Assembly (NCBI GenBank): GCA_045592985.1
Contig: JAZNVU010000056.1
Span: forward strand, 1 to 64,000
From: UMGS172 sp045592985
GTDB taxonomy: Bacteria > Bacillota > Clostridia > Oscillospirales > Acutalibacteraceae
Reading direction: 5' to 3'
Length of the DNA: 64,000 nucleotides
This document shows, piece by piece, positions 1 to 6,832 of the stretch. The translations under genes were made by a program, and so were the position numbers. The notes beneath the pieces are model-generated. The model ran no database searches, was not told the origin of the DNA, and saw only the letters and a list, made by a program, of their open reading frames with translations. Position 1 is the first letter of the stretch; each line of letters starts with the position of its first letter.

Positions 1-73
1 AGCAACTATTGCAACTCCTTGGCTCACAGAACGACATGGCTACGATCCGACTTGTTGTTCAAGAGGTGTTTAT

Positions 74-865
74 ATGGATTTAAGGGATTTTTATCTTCAA
101 CACATCAAAGAAGATGAATATCATCACCGTTTTCACAATGAGATTGAAAACGTTAATAAAGAATATAATATTTTTACTGGGTATGAAGAAGTAAATGATA
201 TTGAATTTGAAGTATATGATACAGAGGAAGCAATACTGAAATTCAGAGAGTGGTGTCAACCCGAAGCTAATTTTTTGAAGATTGAAAATAAATGTTGGTT
301 TTATCTTCTGACATACTACTTATACAAAATGGGATATGAGATAAAGGAATTCCCCAGAGTATTGGCCAGACCTCCTGTAGAGCCTGGTGATTTTACTTAT
401 GGAGAAATAAGAAACAGAATCATTGCCCAAGGTGGTGATGATAACGGACAAGTTCGCTATGCTACACGAAGAGCATTCGTTGCTAACCTTACTTTTGAAC
501 TTAAATCTAATCATATAGAAATAACTGACTCTATCAATCAAAAGTTTATTGAAATCTCAAATCGTCAATCATCATTCAACAATATGAGCACAGATGAAAA
601 GCTTGCCGAGATAGCCAACCTTATCGAAAACATGTTGAAGAAAAACGGCAAGTTCCTTACCATAGATTACTCGTTGGTATGTTTTGATTATATCAACGAG
701 GAAACAGTTAAGGGGTATCGGCATAAGCTTCAATGTTTTAGACACTCATCTGACGAATCCATTCGTGAACGGGCATCTTTTTCTGATGAGCAAAAGTCAT
801 TTCTTATTGAATACGGTTTGGTAATAATTAAAGCAATTCACGATGTATTGCAAATGGCAGATTAA
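74..865 (+). CDS. hypothetical protein, family not recognised
   Basis: I do not recognise this 263-residue protein. It shows no signal peptide or membrane segment and is rich in Glu, Lys, Tyr and Phe. The last 100 residues look helical and hold a short basic patch (YRHKLQCFRH, about residue 217) that loosely recalls HEPN-type proteins, but the spacing does not match the HEPN catalytic motif. The ATG at 74 has a good ribosome binding site (AAGAGGTG) 6 bases upstream. The same frame stays open to the left window edge, so a longer form cannot be excluded. Base composition is AT-rich like the next two genes, which suggests it belongs to the same accessory block. Confidence 0.6.
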   Translation: MDLRDFYLQHIKEDEYHHRFHNEIENVNKEYNIFTGYEEVNDIEFEVYDTEEAILKFREWCQPEANFLKIENKCWFYLLTYYLYKMGYEIKEFPRVLARPPVEPGDFTYGEIRNRIIAQGGDDNGQVRYATRRAFVANLTFELKSNHIEITDSINQKFIEISNRQSSFNNMSTDEKLAEIANLIENMLKKNGKFLTIDYSLVCFDYINEETVKGYRHKLQCFRHSSDESIRERASFSDEQKSFLIEYGLVIIKAIHDVLQMAD

Positions 866-870
866 CATTC

Positions 871-905
871 TTTGGTGCAATAATCTTGGTGCAAATTTGG
901 TGCAA
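871..905. repeat. three short direct repeats TTGGTGCAA
   Basis: The 9-mer TTGGTGCAA occurs three times, starting at 872, 886 and 898 (spacings 14 and 12 bp), directly after the stop codon of the preceding gene. Close spacing near one helical turn suggests a protein-binding array, such as integrase arm sites, but no integrase gene is visible. Confidence 0.5.
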
Positions 906-1026
906 CATTTTATAAAACAACATAAACTTTTTGCAACGATACTCAATTTTAGCAAAACAAAACCCCACAATATAAACGATTTTCAACGATATTACACGAT
1001 ATAAACGGTACACCGAAAACTAAAAG

Positions 1027-1057
1027 GAATGAGTCCAGTACAATACCGAACTCATTC
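1027..1057. terminator. imperfect palindrome, possible terminator or recombination site
   Basis: Arms GAATGAGT (1027-1034) and ACTCATTC (1050-1057) are perfectly complementary. Inside them further pairs (C/G and GTA/TAC) sit at symmetrical positions around a CAA loop, giving a 31-base hairpin. It lies between convergent genes, but the run of T that usually follows an intrinsic terminator is poor on both strands. Confidence 0.4.
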
Positions 1058-1202
1058 ACTAACAATTTAATTTTTAATTTTGTCTAATCTTTGGGGTTCA
1101 CTTCAAGCAATCGTCTTTTTTCTGTCTATGGGCTACGAAAAAGATATTTTCGGCATTTTTGCGTATGAATTTGAACTCTCACATTGTTGCTCAACGGTAA
1201 AT

Positions 1203-3095
1203 TTATTTGCTAAATTCATCATCATCGGCATTCCTTAAAACATACTTTTTCATTAGCGTTTTTTGCTCTCTTCTACACACACGAGAGATGGTGCCATTCG
1301 CTTTTTTGCTATCTAAACCCAAGTAATCACAAACAGCCTTAACGCTATCAAAAGTTGCAATGAATGCAAAAGTATCGGCATCATACATATTTATTTGACG
1401 TTGCCCCTTTTGCGCTTTATAGCACTCCGGACACCCTCTGCCGTTTACTCGGTTGCAAACTTTTGCCTCCCATTCGTGCCCATGTTCACATATCCACCAA
1501 AATTTCTTATTACTGTGTGCTGTAATATGCGTAGGTAATGCATCTCCGTTTTTTGGATAGTTCCACGTTTTAGCGACATCAGGACAAACGGTTGATAAAT
1601 CATTAAAGCCTACTAATACTTTTTTGCCGGCACAAATTGGACATCCTTCGCCTCGCACACGTTTTAATATTGACTTAGTGTAGCTGTGTCCTTTTTCACA
1701 CTTCCAATATACAACCCTTTCGCCACCTCCAAAGATTTCTGATGGATTGACATCGTTTTTTTCATAATCCCAATATTTGAGCAGCTCTGGATGTTTTGTT
1801 GCTAAATCATTACCATCATATTTTAAAAGATTGCGATGCTTAGAACACACGCTTCCCTCAGCAATTTTGCTGGGCAACGCCAAATATGATCTATTGCATA
1901 TTTTGCATTTCCAATAAAATCGCTGTCCTGTACCGAGTGTAACCATTTCAGGTGTTATAGAAACGTTTTTCTCATAATCCCATCTTTCAACTAAATCTGG
2001 TCTTACAGCGGCAATACTATTTTCTCTTCGCAAGATAACATATTGGTTTTTGATGGCAATAGAGTCTCTTGAGCAATCAACATCAATTGATACGTCAGAG
2101 CAAATTGATTTAAGCACATCTCGTATAAGGCGGGTTAAATCATTAAAAGAAGTTCTTTCATGAATATAAAAATCTGCTTGATTTTTTTCTTCGGTACGCT
2201 TGTATTCCTTTATAACAAACAATGTGATACCGATGGATTCGAAAAACTCCTTTTTGCGAATATCCTTTTCCGACTTTTCTTTATGAGAATAATATCCGTT
2301 ATATTCAATTCCAATGTTTTTAGACGGAATAAATATATCAATTTCTCGTCCTTCAAATATATATCTGTTTACGGTATCATTAAATGCTTGTTTGAGATAG
2401 AAATAAATTGCTTGTTCGGGAAAAGATGTTTGACTTTGCTGTGCACAAACAGGGCACCCCTGTCTATTGCTGCGTTGCTTAATGGACATCAAATAATCAT
2501 CATGACCAAGTGGGCAAACCCAATATACTTTTTTATTAGAATGCACCGTAACCTCGGTCGACTTAATTGTGTTTTTCTTACTCCACTCAGCCGCCAAATC
2601 AGGCAGCTGTGATTGCAAATCATTATAACCAATAAGTACTTTTTGATTTGCACAATACGGACACGAAGAACCTCTTAATGTGCGATTCGCAATATATGCT
2701 TCATATTCACCACCGCATTTTTTGCATTTCCATTTTACTTTCACGTTAGAGCCTGCAACACATGTGTATGGAGTAAATTTGGGATCATCACAACTTATCC
2801 ATTCTTCAACCAATTCGGGATGCGTTTCCGCTAATACCTTTTTCCCCTTAATATATCTTTCTCGGTCAATCGAGGTTCTCCATTCATCATAACACTGTGG
2901 ACATGTTCTTTCGCCTTTGGCTCTTGCTCGTATTTCTTGTTCAAACTTTATCTTATGCTTAGAGCATATCCAAAACGCATACTTGTGAGAACCTATTGTC
3001 AATTTGCAAGGATCGAGGCCGATTGCGTTATTTTTTCCCCAATCCCACTCAGCCATGAGTTGAGCATTTTCCGATATATAATGTTTTTCTGACAT
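1203..3095 (-). CDS. zinc-ribbon repeat protein with Vsr-like nuclease domain and C-terminal NUMOD-like motif
   Basis: This 630-residue protein has six copies of the treble-clef zinc-ribbon repeat known as DUF4379 (pattern: P-E-L-x-x-x-W, then W-x-C-x-x-G-H, then R-x-x-G-x-G-C-P-x-C). They cover about residues 8-68, 89-148, 158-217, 360-420, 430-488 and 500-558. Between repeats 3 and 4 is a PD-(D/E)XK nuclease domain of the Vsr/DUF559 type: E227, D253 in EIDIF, E264 in IEYNG, and H271. The last 60 residues (about 568-621) match the pattern of NUMOD1/IENR1 DNA-binding motifs of homing endonucleases. It is probably a DNA-binding endonuclease. The gene follows the DUF2971 gene by 31 bp on the same strand, so the two form an operon. 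Phage defence or mobile-element maintenance is inference. Confidence 0.75.
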   Translation of the reverse strand: MSEKHYISENAQLMAEWDWGKNNAIGLDPCKLTIGSHKYAFWICSKHKIKFEQEIRARAKGERTCPQCYDEWRTSIDRERYIKGKKVLAETHPELVEEWISCDDPKFTPYTCVAGSNVKVKWKCKKCGGEYEAYIANRTLRGSSCPYCANQKVLIGYNDLQSQLPDLAAEWSKKNTIKSTEVTVHSNKKVYWVCPLGHDDYLMSIKQRSNRQGCPVCAQQSQTSFPEQAIYFYLKQAFNDTVNRYIFEGREIDIFIPSKNIGIEYNGYYSHKEKSEKDIRKKEFFESIGITLFVIKEYKRTEEKNQADFYIHERTSFNDLTRLIRDVLKSICSDVSIDVDCSRDSIAIKNQYVILRRENSIAAVRPDLVERWDYEKNVSITPEMVTLGTGQRFYWKCKICNRSYLALPSKIAEGSVCSKHRNLLKYDGNDLATKHPELLKYWDYEKNDVNPSEIFGGGERVVYWKCEKGHSYTKSILKRVRGEGCPICAGKKVLVGFNDLSTVCPDVAKTWNYPKNGDALPTHITAHSNKKFWWICEHGHEWEAKVCNRVNGRGCPECYKAQKGQRQINMYDADTFAFIATFDSVKAVCDYLGLDSKKANGTISRVCRREQKTLMKKYVLRNADDDEFSK

Positions 3096-3126
3096 AGTTT
3101 ACTCAACTCCTTTCAGGCTGAACTTA

Positions 3127-4002
3127 TTATCTAATTTTTCTCTTTGATTTTCTGATTTCGGGATTATAACCATGTTTAGACAAAAAGCCTTTTAGTTCTT
3201 CTTCGTCTTGTTCGCAATTTGGTCCCAAAATAATTTCTTTAATTAAATTGACTTTATCTTTTCCAAAAAGATTTAAATCCAATTTAAAATAACTGTTGAT
3301 CCCATTTCTCATCAAAGCATATTTTTTGTCTTGCTCTAAAAAATGAATGATGTCTTTAGTATATTGATAGCTCTTTTTTATCGATTCGACATTTGAACCT
3401 TGAAACAAACATAGTGTGTCATGATAAAACTTATACTCAATCGGATCAAAAAACAGTCGAAATTCTTTTTCTTTTGCAAATCCTTCATCTTTAAACAATG
3501 CACGAGCTTCTGAATAGTGAATCAAATAATATAAAGCACAGAACGGCCAATGCGTTTCCCATTTATAATTCTTATAATCAGGCATTTTAGATATATTCTC
3601 ACTTATCAAAGTGATTTTCTCTTTCTCAGTGTATTTCATTGGCTCGAAATAAAAGTTAAATTGATAATTTTCTTCCAGATAGCGCTGGATAAATTCAATA
3701 TCAAAAACGATGCATACTCCAGACCTATTATCACCATAACGCTCCCACTGACTTAAATCATCTTCTAGCGTTGTGAAAGATACTCCATAAGGGCAACCCA
3801 TTAATCTGTTTTTATCAAGAATTATTGGAGTACCGTGATATGGATTAACATTCATATTATTAAGATATTGGTTGTAATCTTCGCAAGTTAAATACATCTC
3901 GTTTGGATCATTGGAGTTCTTTAGGTTTGAAAACCACAGTTCTTGATTACTAATAATGCCGAACAATGCCTTTACTGAAGTGTAATGAAAAAATTTATCC
4001 AT
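3127..4002 (-). CDS. DUF2971 domain-containing protein
   Basis: The 291-residue product starts with the DUF2971 hallmark HYTS, then LWFSNLKNSNDPNE, and later SFTTLEDDLSQWERYG, all typical of this family of unknown biochemical function. There is no signal peptide, so it is cytoplasmic. I chose the ATG at 4002 because AAAGG lies 9 bases upstream of it. An ATG six bases earlier lies too close to that site. A promoter (TTGAAA, 17 bp, TATAAT) precedes it and the zinc-ribbon nuclease gene follows 31 bp downstream, so it is the first gene of a two-gene unit. DUF2971 proteins often occur in accessory islands. A role in defence is only inferred from context. Confidence 0.8.
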   Translation of the reverse strand: MDKFFHYTSVKALFGIISNQELWFSNLKNSNDPNEMYLTCEDYNQYLNNMNVNPYHGTPIILDKNRLMGCPYGVSFTTLEDDLSQWERYGDNRSGVCIVFDIEFIQRYLEENYQFNFYFEPMKYTEKEKITLISENISKMPDYKNYKWETHWPFCALYYLIHYSEARALFKDEGFAKEKEFRLFFDPIEYKFYHDTLCLFQGSNVESIKKSYQYTKDIIHFLEQDKKYALMRNGINSYFKLDLNLFGKDKVNLIKEIILGPNCEQDEEELKGFLSKHGYNPEIRKSKRKIR

Positions 4003-4027
4003 AAACATTTTCCTTTGCTTTTTTTAT

Positions 4028-4056
4028 ATTATAACATATTCCTTAACTTCTTTCAA
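4028..4056 (-). promoter_or_regulatory. sigma-A promoter of the DUF2971/nuclease operon
   Basis: On the minus strand TTGAAA (4051-4056) and TATAAT (4028-4033) are separated by 17 bp, about 25 bp before the start codon at 4002. Confidence 0.6.
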
Positions 4057-4170
4057 TTCAAAGTGAAAATGCTTTGATAAAATTTATCTGTTTTTTGTGA
4101 GGGTTCAAATATGTATTGAAAAAAATATCTTTTTTGTGCGTTCAAAACGACAACTAAAATTTCGCCTATA

Positions 4171-4200
4171 AAAACAGAAAAAACCCTGATAAAATCAGAG
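4171..4200 (-). terminator. terminator of the tRNA-Thr/tRNA-Tyr operon
   Basis: On the minus strand CTCTGAT (4194-4200), a TTT loop and ATCAGGG (4184-4190) form a hairpin followed by a T-rich tract. It lies about 37 bp past the 3' end of tRNA-Tyr. Confidence 0.65.
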
Positions 4201-4236
4201 TTTTTCTGTGGCTATATCTTTTTTGTAGCCCTTTGA

Positions 4237-4321
4237 TGGTGGGAGCGGGTGGATTCGGACCACCGAAGGCAAAGCCAACAGATTTACAGTCTGCCCCCTT
4301 TGGCCACTCGGGAACACTCCC
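4237..4321 (-). tRNA. tRNA-Tyr (anticodon GTA)
   Basis: The 85-nt sequence folds as a class II tRNA with a long variable arm. The acceptor stem is GGGAGTG/CGCTCCC, the discriminator is A and CCA is encoded. The anticodon loop reads CTGTAAA with GTA in the anticodon position. The T-loop reads TCCGAAT instead of the usual TTCGAAT, so position 55, normally U (pseudouridine), appears to be C. The 3' end faces the accessory block at 1-4.0 kb, which is a common integration point for mobile DNA. Confidence 0.93.
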
Positions 4322-4350
4322 ATATTAACTTTTGCTCTTTAATAAAAAGC

Positions 4351-4426
4351 TGGAGCTGGTTGACGGACTTGAACCCCCGACCTGCTGATTACAAATCAGC
4401 TGCTCTACCAACTGAGCTAAACCAGC
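4351..4426 (-). tRNA. tRNA-Thr (anticodon TGT)
   Basis: The 76-nt cloverleaf has acceptor stem GCTGGTT/AACCAGC, discriminator T, encoded CCA, anticodon loop TTTGTAA (anticodon TGT) and T-loop TTCAAGT. It is the first gene of a two-tRNA operon with tRNA-Tyr 29 bp downstream. Its discriminator U73 is the base expected to pair with the variable base of the thrS T-box found at 22.8 kb. Confidence 0.96.
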
Positions 4427-4450
4427 ATATCAATCTCAGAGCGCCTAAAC

Positions 4451-4479
4451 AATATACCACAAGAACAATCAAATGTCAA
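4451..4479 (-). promoter_or_regulatory. promoter of the tRNA operon
   Basis: On the minus strand a consensus TTGACA (4474-4479) and TATATT (4451-4456) have a 17-bp spacer. Position +1 would fall a few bases before tRNA-Thr. Confidence 0.75.
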
Positions 4480-4551
4480 CATTTATTTTACCTAAATTAA
4501 AAAAATATTTCTTTTTTATCTGCAATTACCAAAATCTTAACATTTTTTATA

Positions 4552-4580
4552 GTGACAAACTGTATTGATTGTGTTATAAT
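4552..4580 (+). promoter_or_regulatory. promoter of the conserved hypothetical gene at 4615
   Basis: GTGACA (4552-4557) and TATAAT (4575-4580) are 17 bp apart. This places +1 near 4587 and argues against any start codon upstream of 4615. Confidence 0.7.
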
Positions 4581-4614
4581 ACCATTAATATTAATTTTGG
4601 AGTGTATTTTTGGT

Positions 4615-5391
4615 ATGGATATTAAATACATCAGAGAAGTTACAAGTGCAATGCACGATTTTATGACAGGACATAAGTTTACTGCCGACCACGATAACAG
4701 TGTTTTCAAAGGCGAAGGCAAAGTATACAAAGTTTCGTATGACGAACAGAGAAAAACTTTCTCGGTTTCGGTTGCTACTCTTATTGAAGATGGTGAAGAG
4801 GGCGAAAGTAAGGTGCTTTCTTCCTGGTACTTTGATGAGGAAAGCCATGGCGCCAACGACATCAAGTGTGTTGCTGAGGATTTTATCGGCGCAGTTGCTA
4901 AAGACAACGGCATAAAACTTGTTTCGTCTGCCGAAAACGGTTTGCAGGAGATTGCACTTCCTCAAAAAGCCGAGGCAGGCGCCGAGCCTAACATAGAGGC
5001 TTTTACTCAGAAATTCCTTGCCATGTTCCCGCAATATAAAGATACCTACCGTGCCATGATGGCTAAATACGGCAGTTTCCTTTATGTTGAGTTTTATAAG
5101 AATTACGGTATTGCTAAAATGAAAGAACTTATGGCTAACGAGTCGGGCAACAAGAAGCAACTTCAGAAATACTTTAAGATGCTTGGTGAAATGCATTACG
5201 AGGGTGACTCTAATGTTGCTGATGTAATCTGCTCCGTTATTCTTGCAGGAAGTTTTTATGATGACGTTGTCGGTTTTGATGCCGCAGCAACAAAATATCT
5301 TGAGGATTTCCCATTCTTAAAATCCGCTGCAAGAGCTGCGGTTGTGAACTTTAAGAAAAACAAAAAACTCCGCAATGCATTGGGAATTTAA
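4615..5391 (+). CDS. conserved hypothetical protein (DUF7674-like)
   Basis: The 258-residue soluble protein has two parts. Residues 1-110 form a beta-rich region with many charged residues. The C-terminal half (about 125-255) is helical and begins TQKFLAMFPQYKDTYRAMM. The C-terminal half resembles a small Firmicutes family of unknown function (I believe DUF7674, not certain). The start at 4615 is set by the promoter at 4552-4580 and by GGAG at 4599-4602. It is a single-gene unit closed by a strong terminator. No enzymatic motif is visible. Confidence 0.75.
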   Translation: MDIKYIREVTSAMHDFMTGHKFTADHDNSVFKGEGKVYKVSYDEQRKTFSVSVATLIEDGEEGESKVLSSWYFDEESHGANDIKCVAEDFIGAVAKDNGIKLVSSAENGLQEIALPQKAEAGAEPNIEAFTQKFLAMFPQYKDTYRAMMAKYGSFLYVEFYKNYGIAKMKELMANESGNKKQLQKYFKMLGEMHYEGDSNVADVICSVILAGSFYDDVVGFDAAATKYLEDFPFLKSAARAAVVNFKKNKKLRNALGI

Positions 5392-5401
5392 TTTTAAATT
5401 T

Positions 5402-5435
5402 AAGAGGAAGGGAAAACCTTCCTCTTATTTTTTTT
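5402..5435 (+). terminator. intrinsic terminator
   Basis: AAGAGGAAGG (5402-5411) pairs perfectly with CCTTCCTCTT (5417-5426) and is followed by an eight-T run from 5428. Confidence 0.9.
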
Positions 5436-5445
5436 GCTATTTCAA

Positions 5446-5457
5446 GAACAAATGTTC
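5446..5457. promoter_or_regulatory. LexA (DinR) box 1 upstream of dinB
   Basis: The sequence GAAC-AAAT-GTTC is a perfect match to the Firmicutes SOS operator core GAAC-N4-GTTC. It ends right at the -35 region of the dinB promoter. Confidence 0.85.
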
Positions 5458-5486
5458 TTTACTTTTTGGAATGTTTGATGTAAAAT
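5458..5486 (+). promoter_or_regulatory. dinB promoter
   Basis: TTTACT (5458-5463) and TAAAAT (5481-5486) are 17 bp apart. LexA boxes flank this promoter on both sides, so LexA binding should block it. Confidence 0.65.
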
Positions 5487-5488
5487 AA

Positions 5489-5500
5489 GAACAGATGTTC
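5489..5500. promoter_or_regulatory. LexA (DinR) box 2 upstream of dinB
   Basis: GAAC-AGAT-GTTC is a second perfect GAAC-N4-GTTC operator, 43 bp downstream of box 1 and overlapping the expected transcription start. Confidence 0.85.
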
Positions 5501-5518
5501 GAAAAAGAGGTGTAAAGT

Positions 5519-6763
5519 TTGAATAGCACGAGGTCTATACTGCATTGCGACCTTAATAATTTTTATGTTTCGGTTGCCTGCCGTGACCACCCCGAACTTA
5601 AAGGTAAAGCGGTGGCTGTAGGGGGGAGTACTGCCGAAAGGCACGGAATTATACTCGCCAAAAGCGAAGCGGCGAAGAAACTTGGCATCACCACAGGTGA
5701 ACCGTTGTGGCAAGCAAGGCAAAAGTGTCCCAATCTTATAATCATGCCACCCGAGTTTAAGCGGTACACCTATTTTTCGGGTGAAGTCAGGCGCATTTAC
5801 GAGAGGTATACCGACCTTATTGAGCCGTTTGGGATTGATGAGTGCTGGCTTGATGTCACCGGTAGCCGACGGCTTTTTGGCGACGGTACCACCATTGCCA
5901 ACCGATTGCGCGAGGAAGTAAAAAACGAACTCGACCTTACTATATCAGTGGGTGTCAGTTTCAATAAAATTTTTGCAAAATTGGGGTCTGACCTCAAAAA
6001 ACCTGATGCCACCAGCGTTATTCCGCGTGACCGGTTTAGAGAAATCGTGTGGCCTATGGAGGTTGAGAGCCTTTTGGGTGTTGGCAGGGCAACAGCACAA
6101 AAATTGCACAATCTTGCTGTTTTTACGGTGGGTGATTTAGCGGTTATCGACCCCGAAGTGTTGCGGCTTCGTTTGGGCAAAAACGGTGTCATGTTGTGGC
6201 ATTTTGCTAACGGTGAGGAAAACTCGGCGGTACTCAAAAGCGACTATATAGAAAGACCTAAAAGCATCGGGCGGTCGGTGACCTGCCCTAAGGACCTGCA
6301 AAATTTTGACGAGGTTTTCAGGGTGTTTTTAAGGCTGGCTGAAGAAGTAGCGCGTGAACTTCGCAAAGTCAACCTGCAGGCAACTGGATTGCAGGTGCAT
6401 ATCCGTACAGATACGTTGCAGGTGCGCGAGTTTATGACGGTGCTACGGTCTCCGTTGCAGGCGGCATCGCTTCTATCAAGGGAAGGCTTGAGGTTGCTTA
6501 GAGAAAACTATGATTTTGAACGGCCTTTGCGCTCGGTTGGAATCAGGGCAATACGCCTTAAAGAGTGCGAGCAAGCCTGCCAACTTTCGTTTTTTGAGGA
6601 GGATATGCGTGTTATAAAACAGGATATGTTGGAAACCTGTATTGATAAAATTCGCGACCGTTTTGGTGATGCGGCGGTGGTCAGGGCATCACTTTTAAAC
6701 GATTTTTCTGCCTTTCGCGACCAATCACCTACAACACTTGGTCGGTCGAGGCTGTCATTATAA
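5519..6763 (+). CDS. dinB: DNA polymerase IV (Y-family, error-prone)
   Basis: The 414-residue protein is a Y-family translesion polymerase. It begins SILHCDLNNFYVSV with catalytic D11 and has FGIDECWLDV with D107 and E108 as the other acidic residues. A helix-hairpin-helix (VESLLGVGRATAQKLH, about 185-200) and the little-finger domain follow. The start is TTG at 5519, preceded by AGAGGTG. No downstream ATG would keep the catalytic N-terminus. The canonical Glu after NNFYVSV is replaced, giving SVACRDHPEL, a small divergence from E. coli DinB. Two perfect LexA boxes at the promoter indicate SOS induction. The protein lacks an obvious C-terminal clamp-binding QLxLF but has QLSFF near residue 357. 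Confidence 0.96.
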   Translation: MNSTRSILHCDLNNFYVSVACRDHPELKGKAVAVGGSTAERHGIILAKSEAAKKLGITTGEPLWQARQKCPNLIIMPPEFKRYTYFSGEVRRIYERYTDLIEPFGIDECWLDVTGSRRLFGDGTTIANRLREEVKNELDLTISVGVSFNKIFAKLGSDLKKPDATSVIPRDRFREIVWPMEVESLLGVGRATAQKLHNLAVFTVGDLAVIDPEVLRLRLGKNGVMLWHFANGEENSAVLKSDYIERPKSIGRSVTCPKDLQNFDEVFRVFLRLAEEVARELRKVNLQATGLQVHIRTDTLQVREFMTVLRSPLQAASLLSREGLRLLRENYDFERPLRSVGIRAIRLKECEQACQLSFFEEDMRVIKQDMLETCIDKIRDRFGDAAVVRASLLNDFSAFRDQSPTTLGRSRLSL

Positions 6764-6832
6764 AAAGTGAAAAATATTGACATAAAATGTAAAATGTAAT
6801 ACAATAAAAAAAGATAAAGGAAGGTGAACTTT

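Larger units (their letters stand above)
866..1202. other. 337-bp AT-rich intergenic region with short repeats
   Basis: No gene is visible here. The region holds three direct copies of TTGGTGCAA (starting at 872, 886 and 898), several ACGAT words between about 935 and 1000, and a 31-bp imperfect palindrome at 1027-1057. It lies between the 3' ends of two convergent accessory genes, so terminators, recombination sites or decayed sequence are all possible. Confidence 0.5.

Noticed and set aside
4591..5196. 201-codon minus-strand frame across the DUF7674-like gene
   Set aside because: It overlaps the promoter and the plausible coding gene, has no start signal and looks like a shadow frame.
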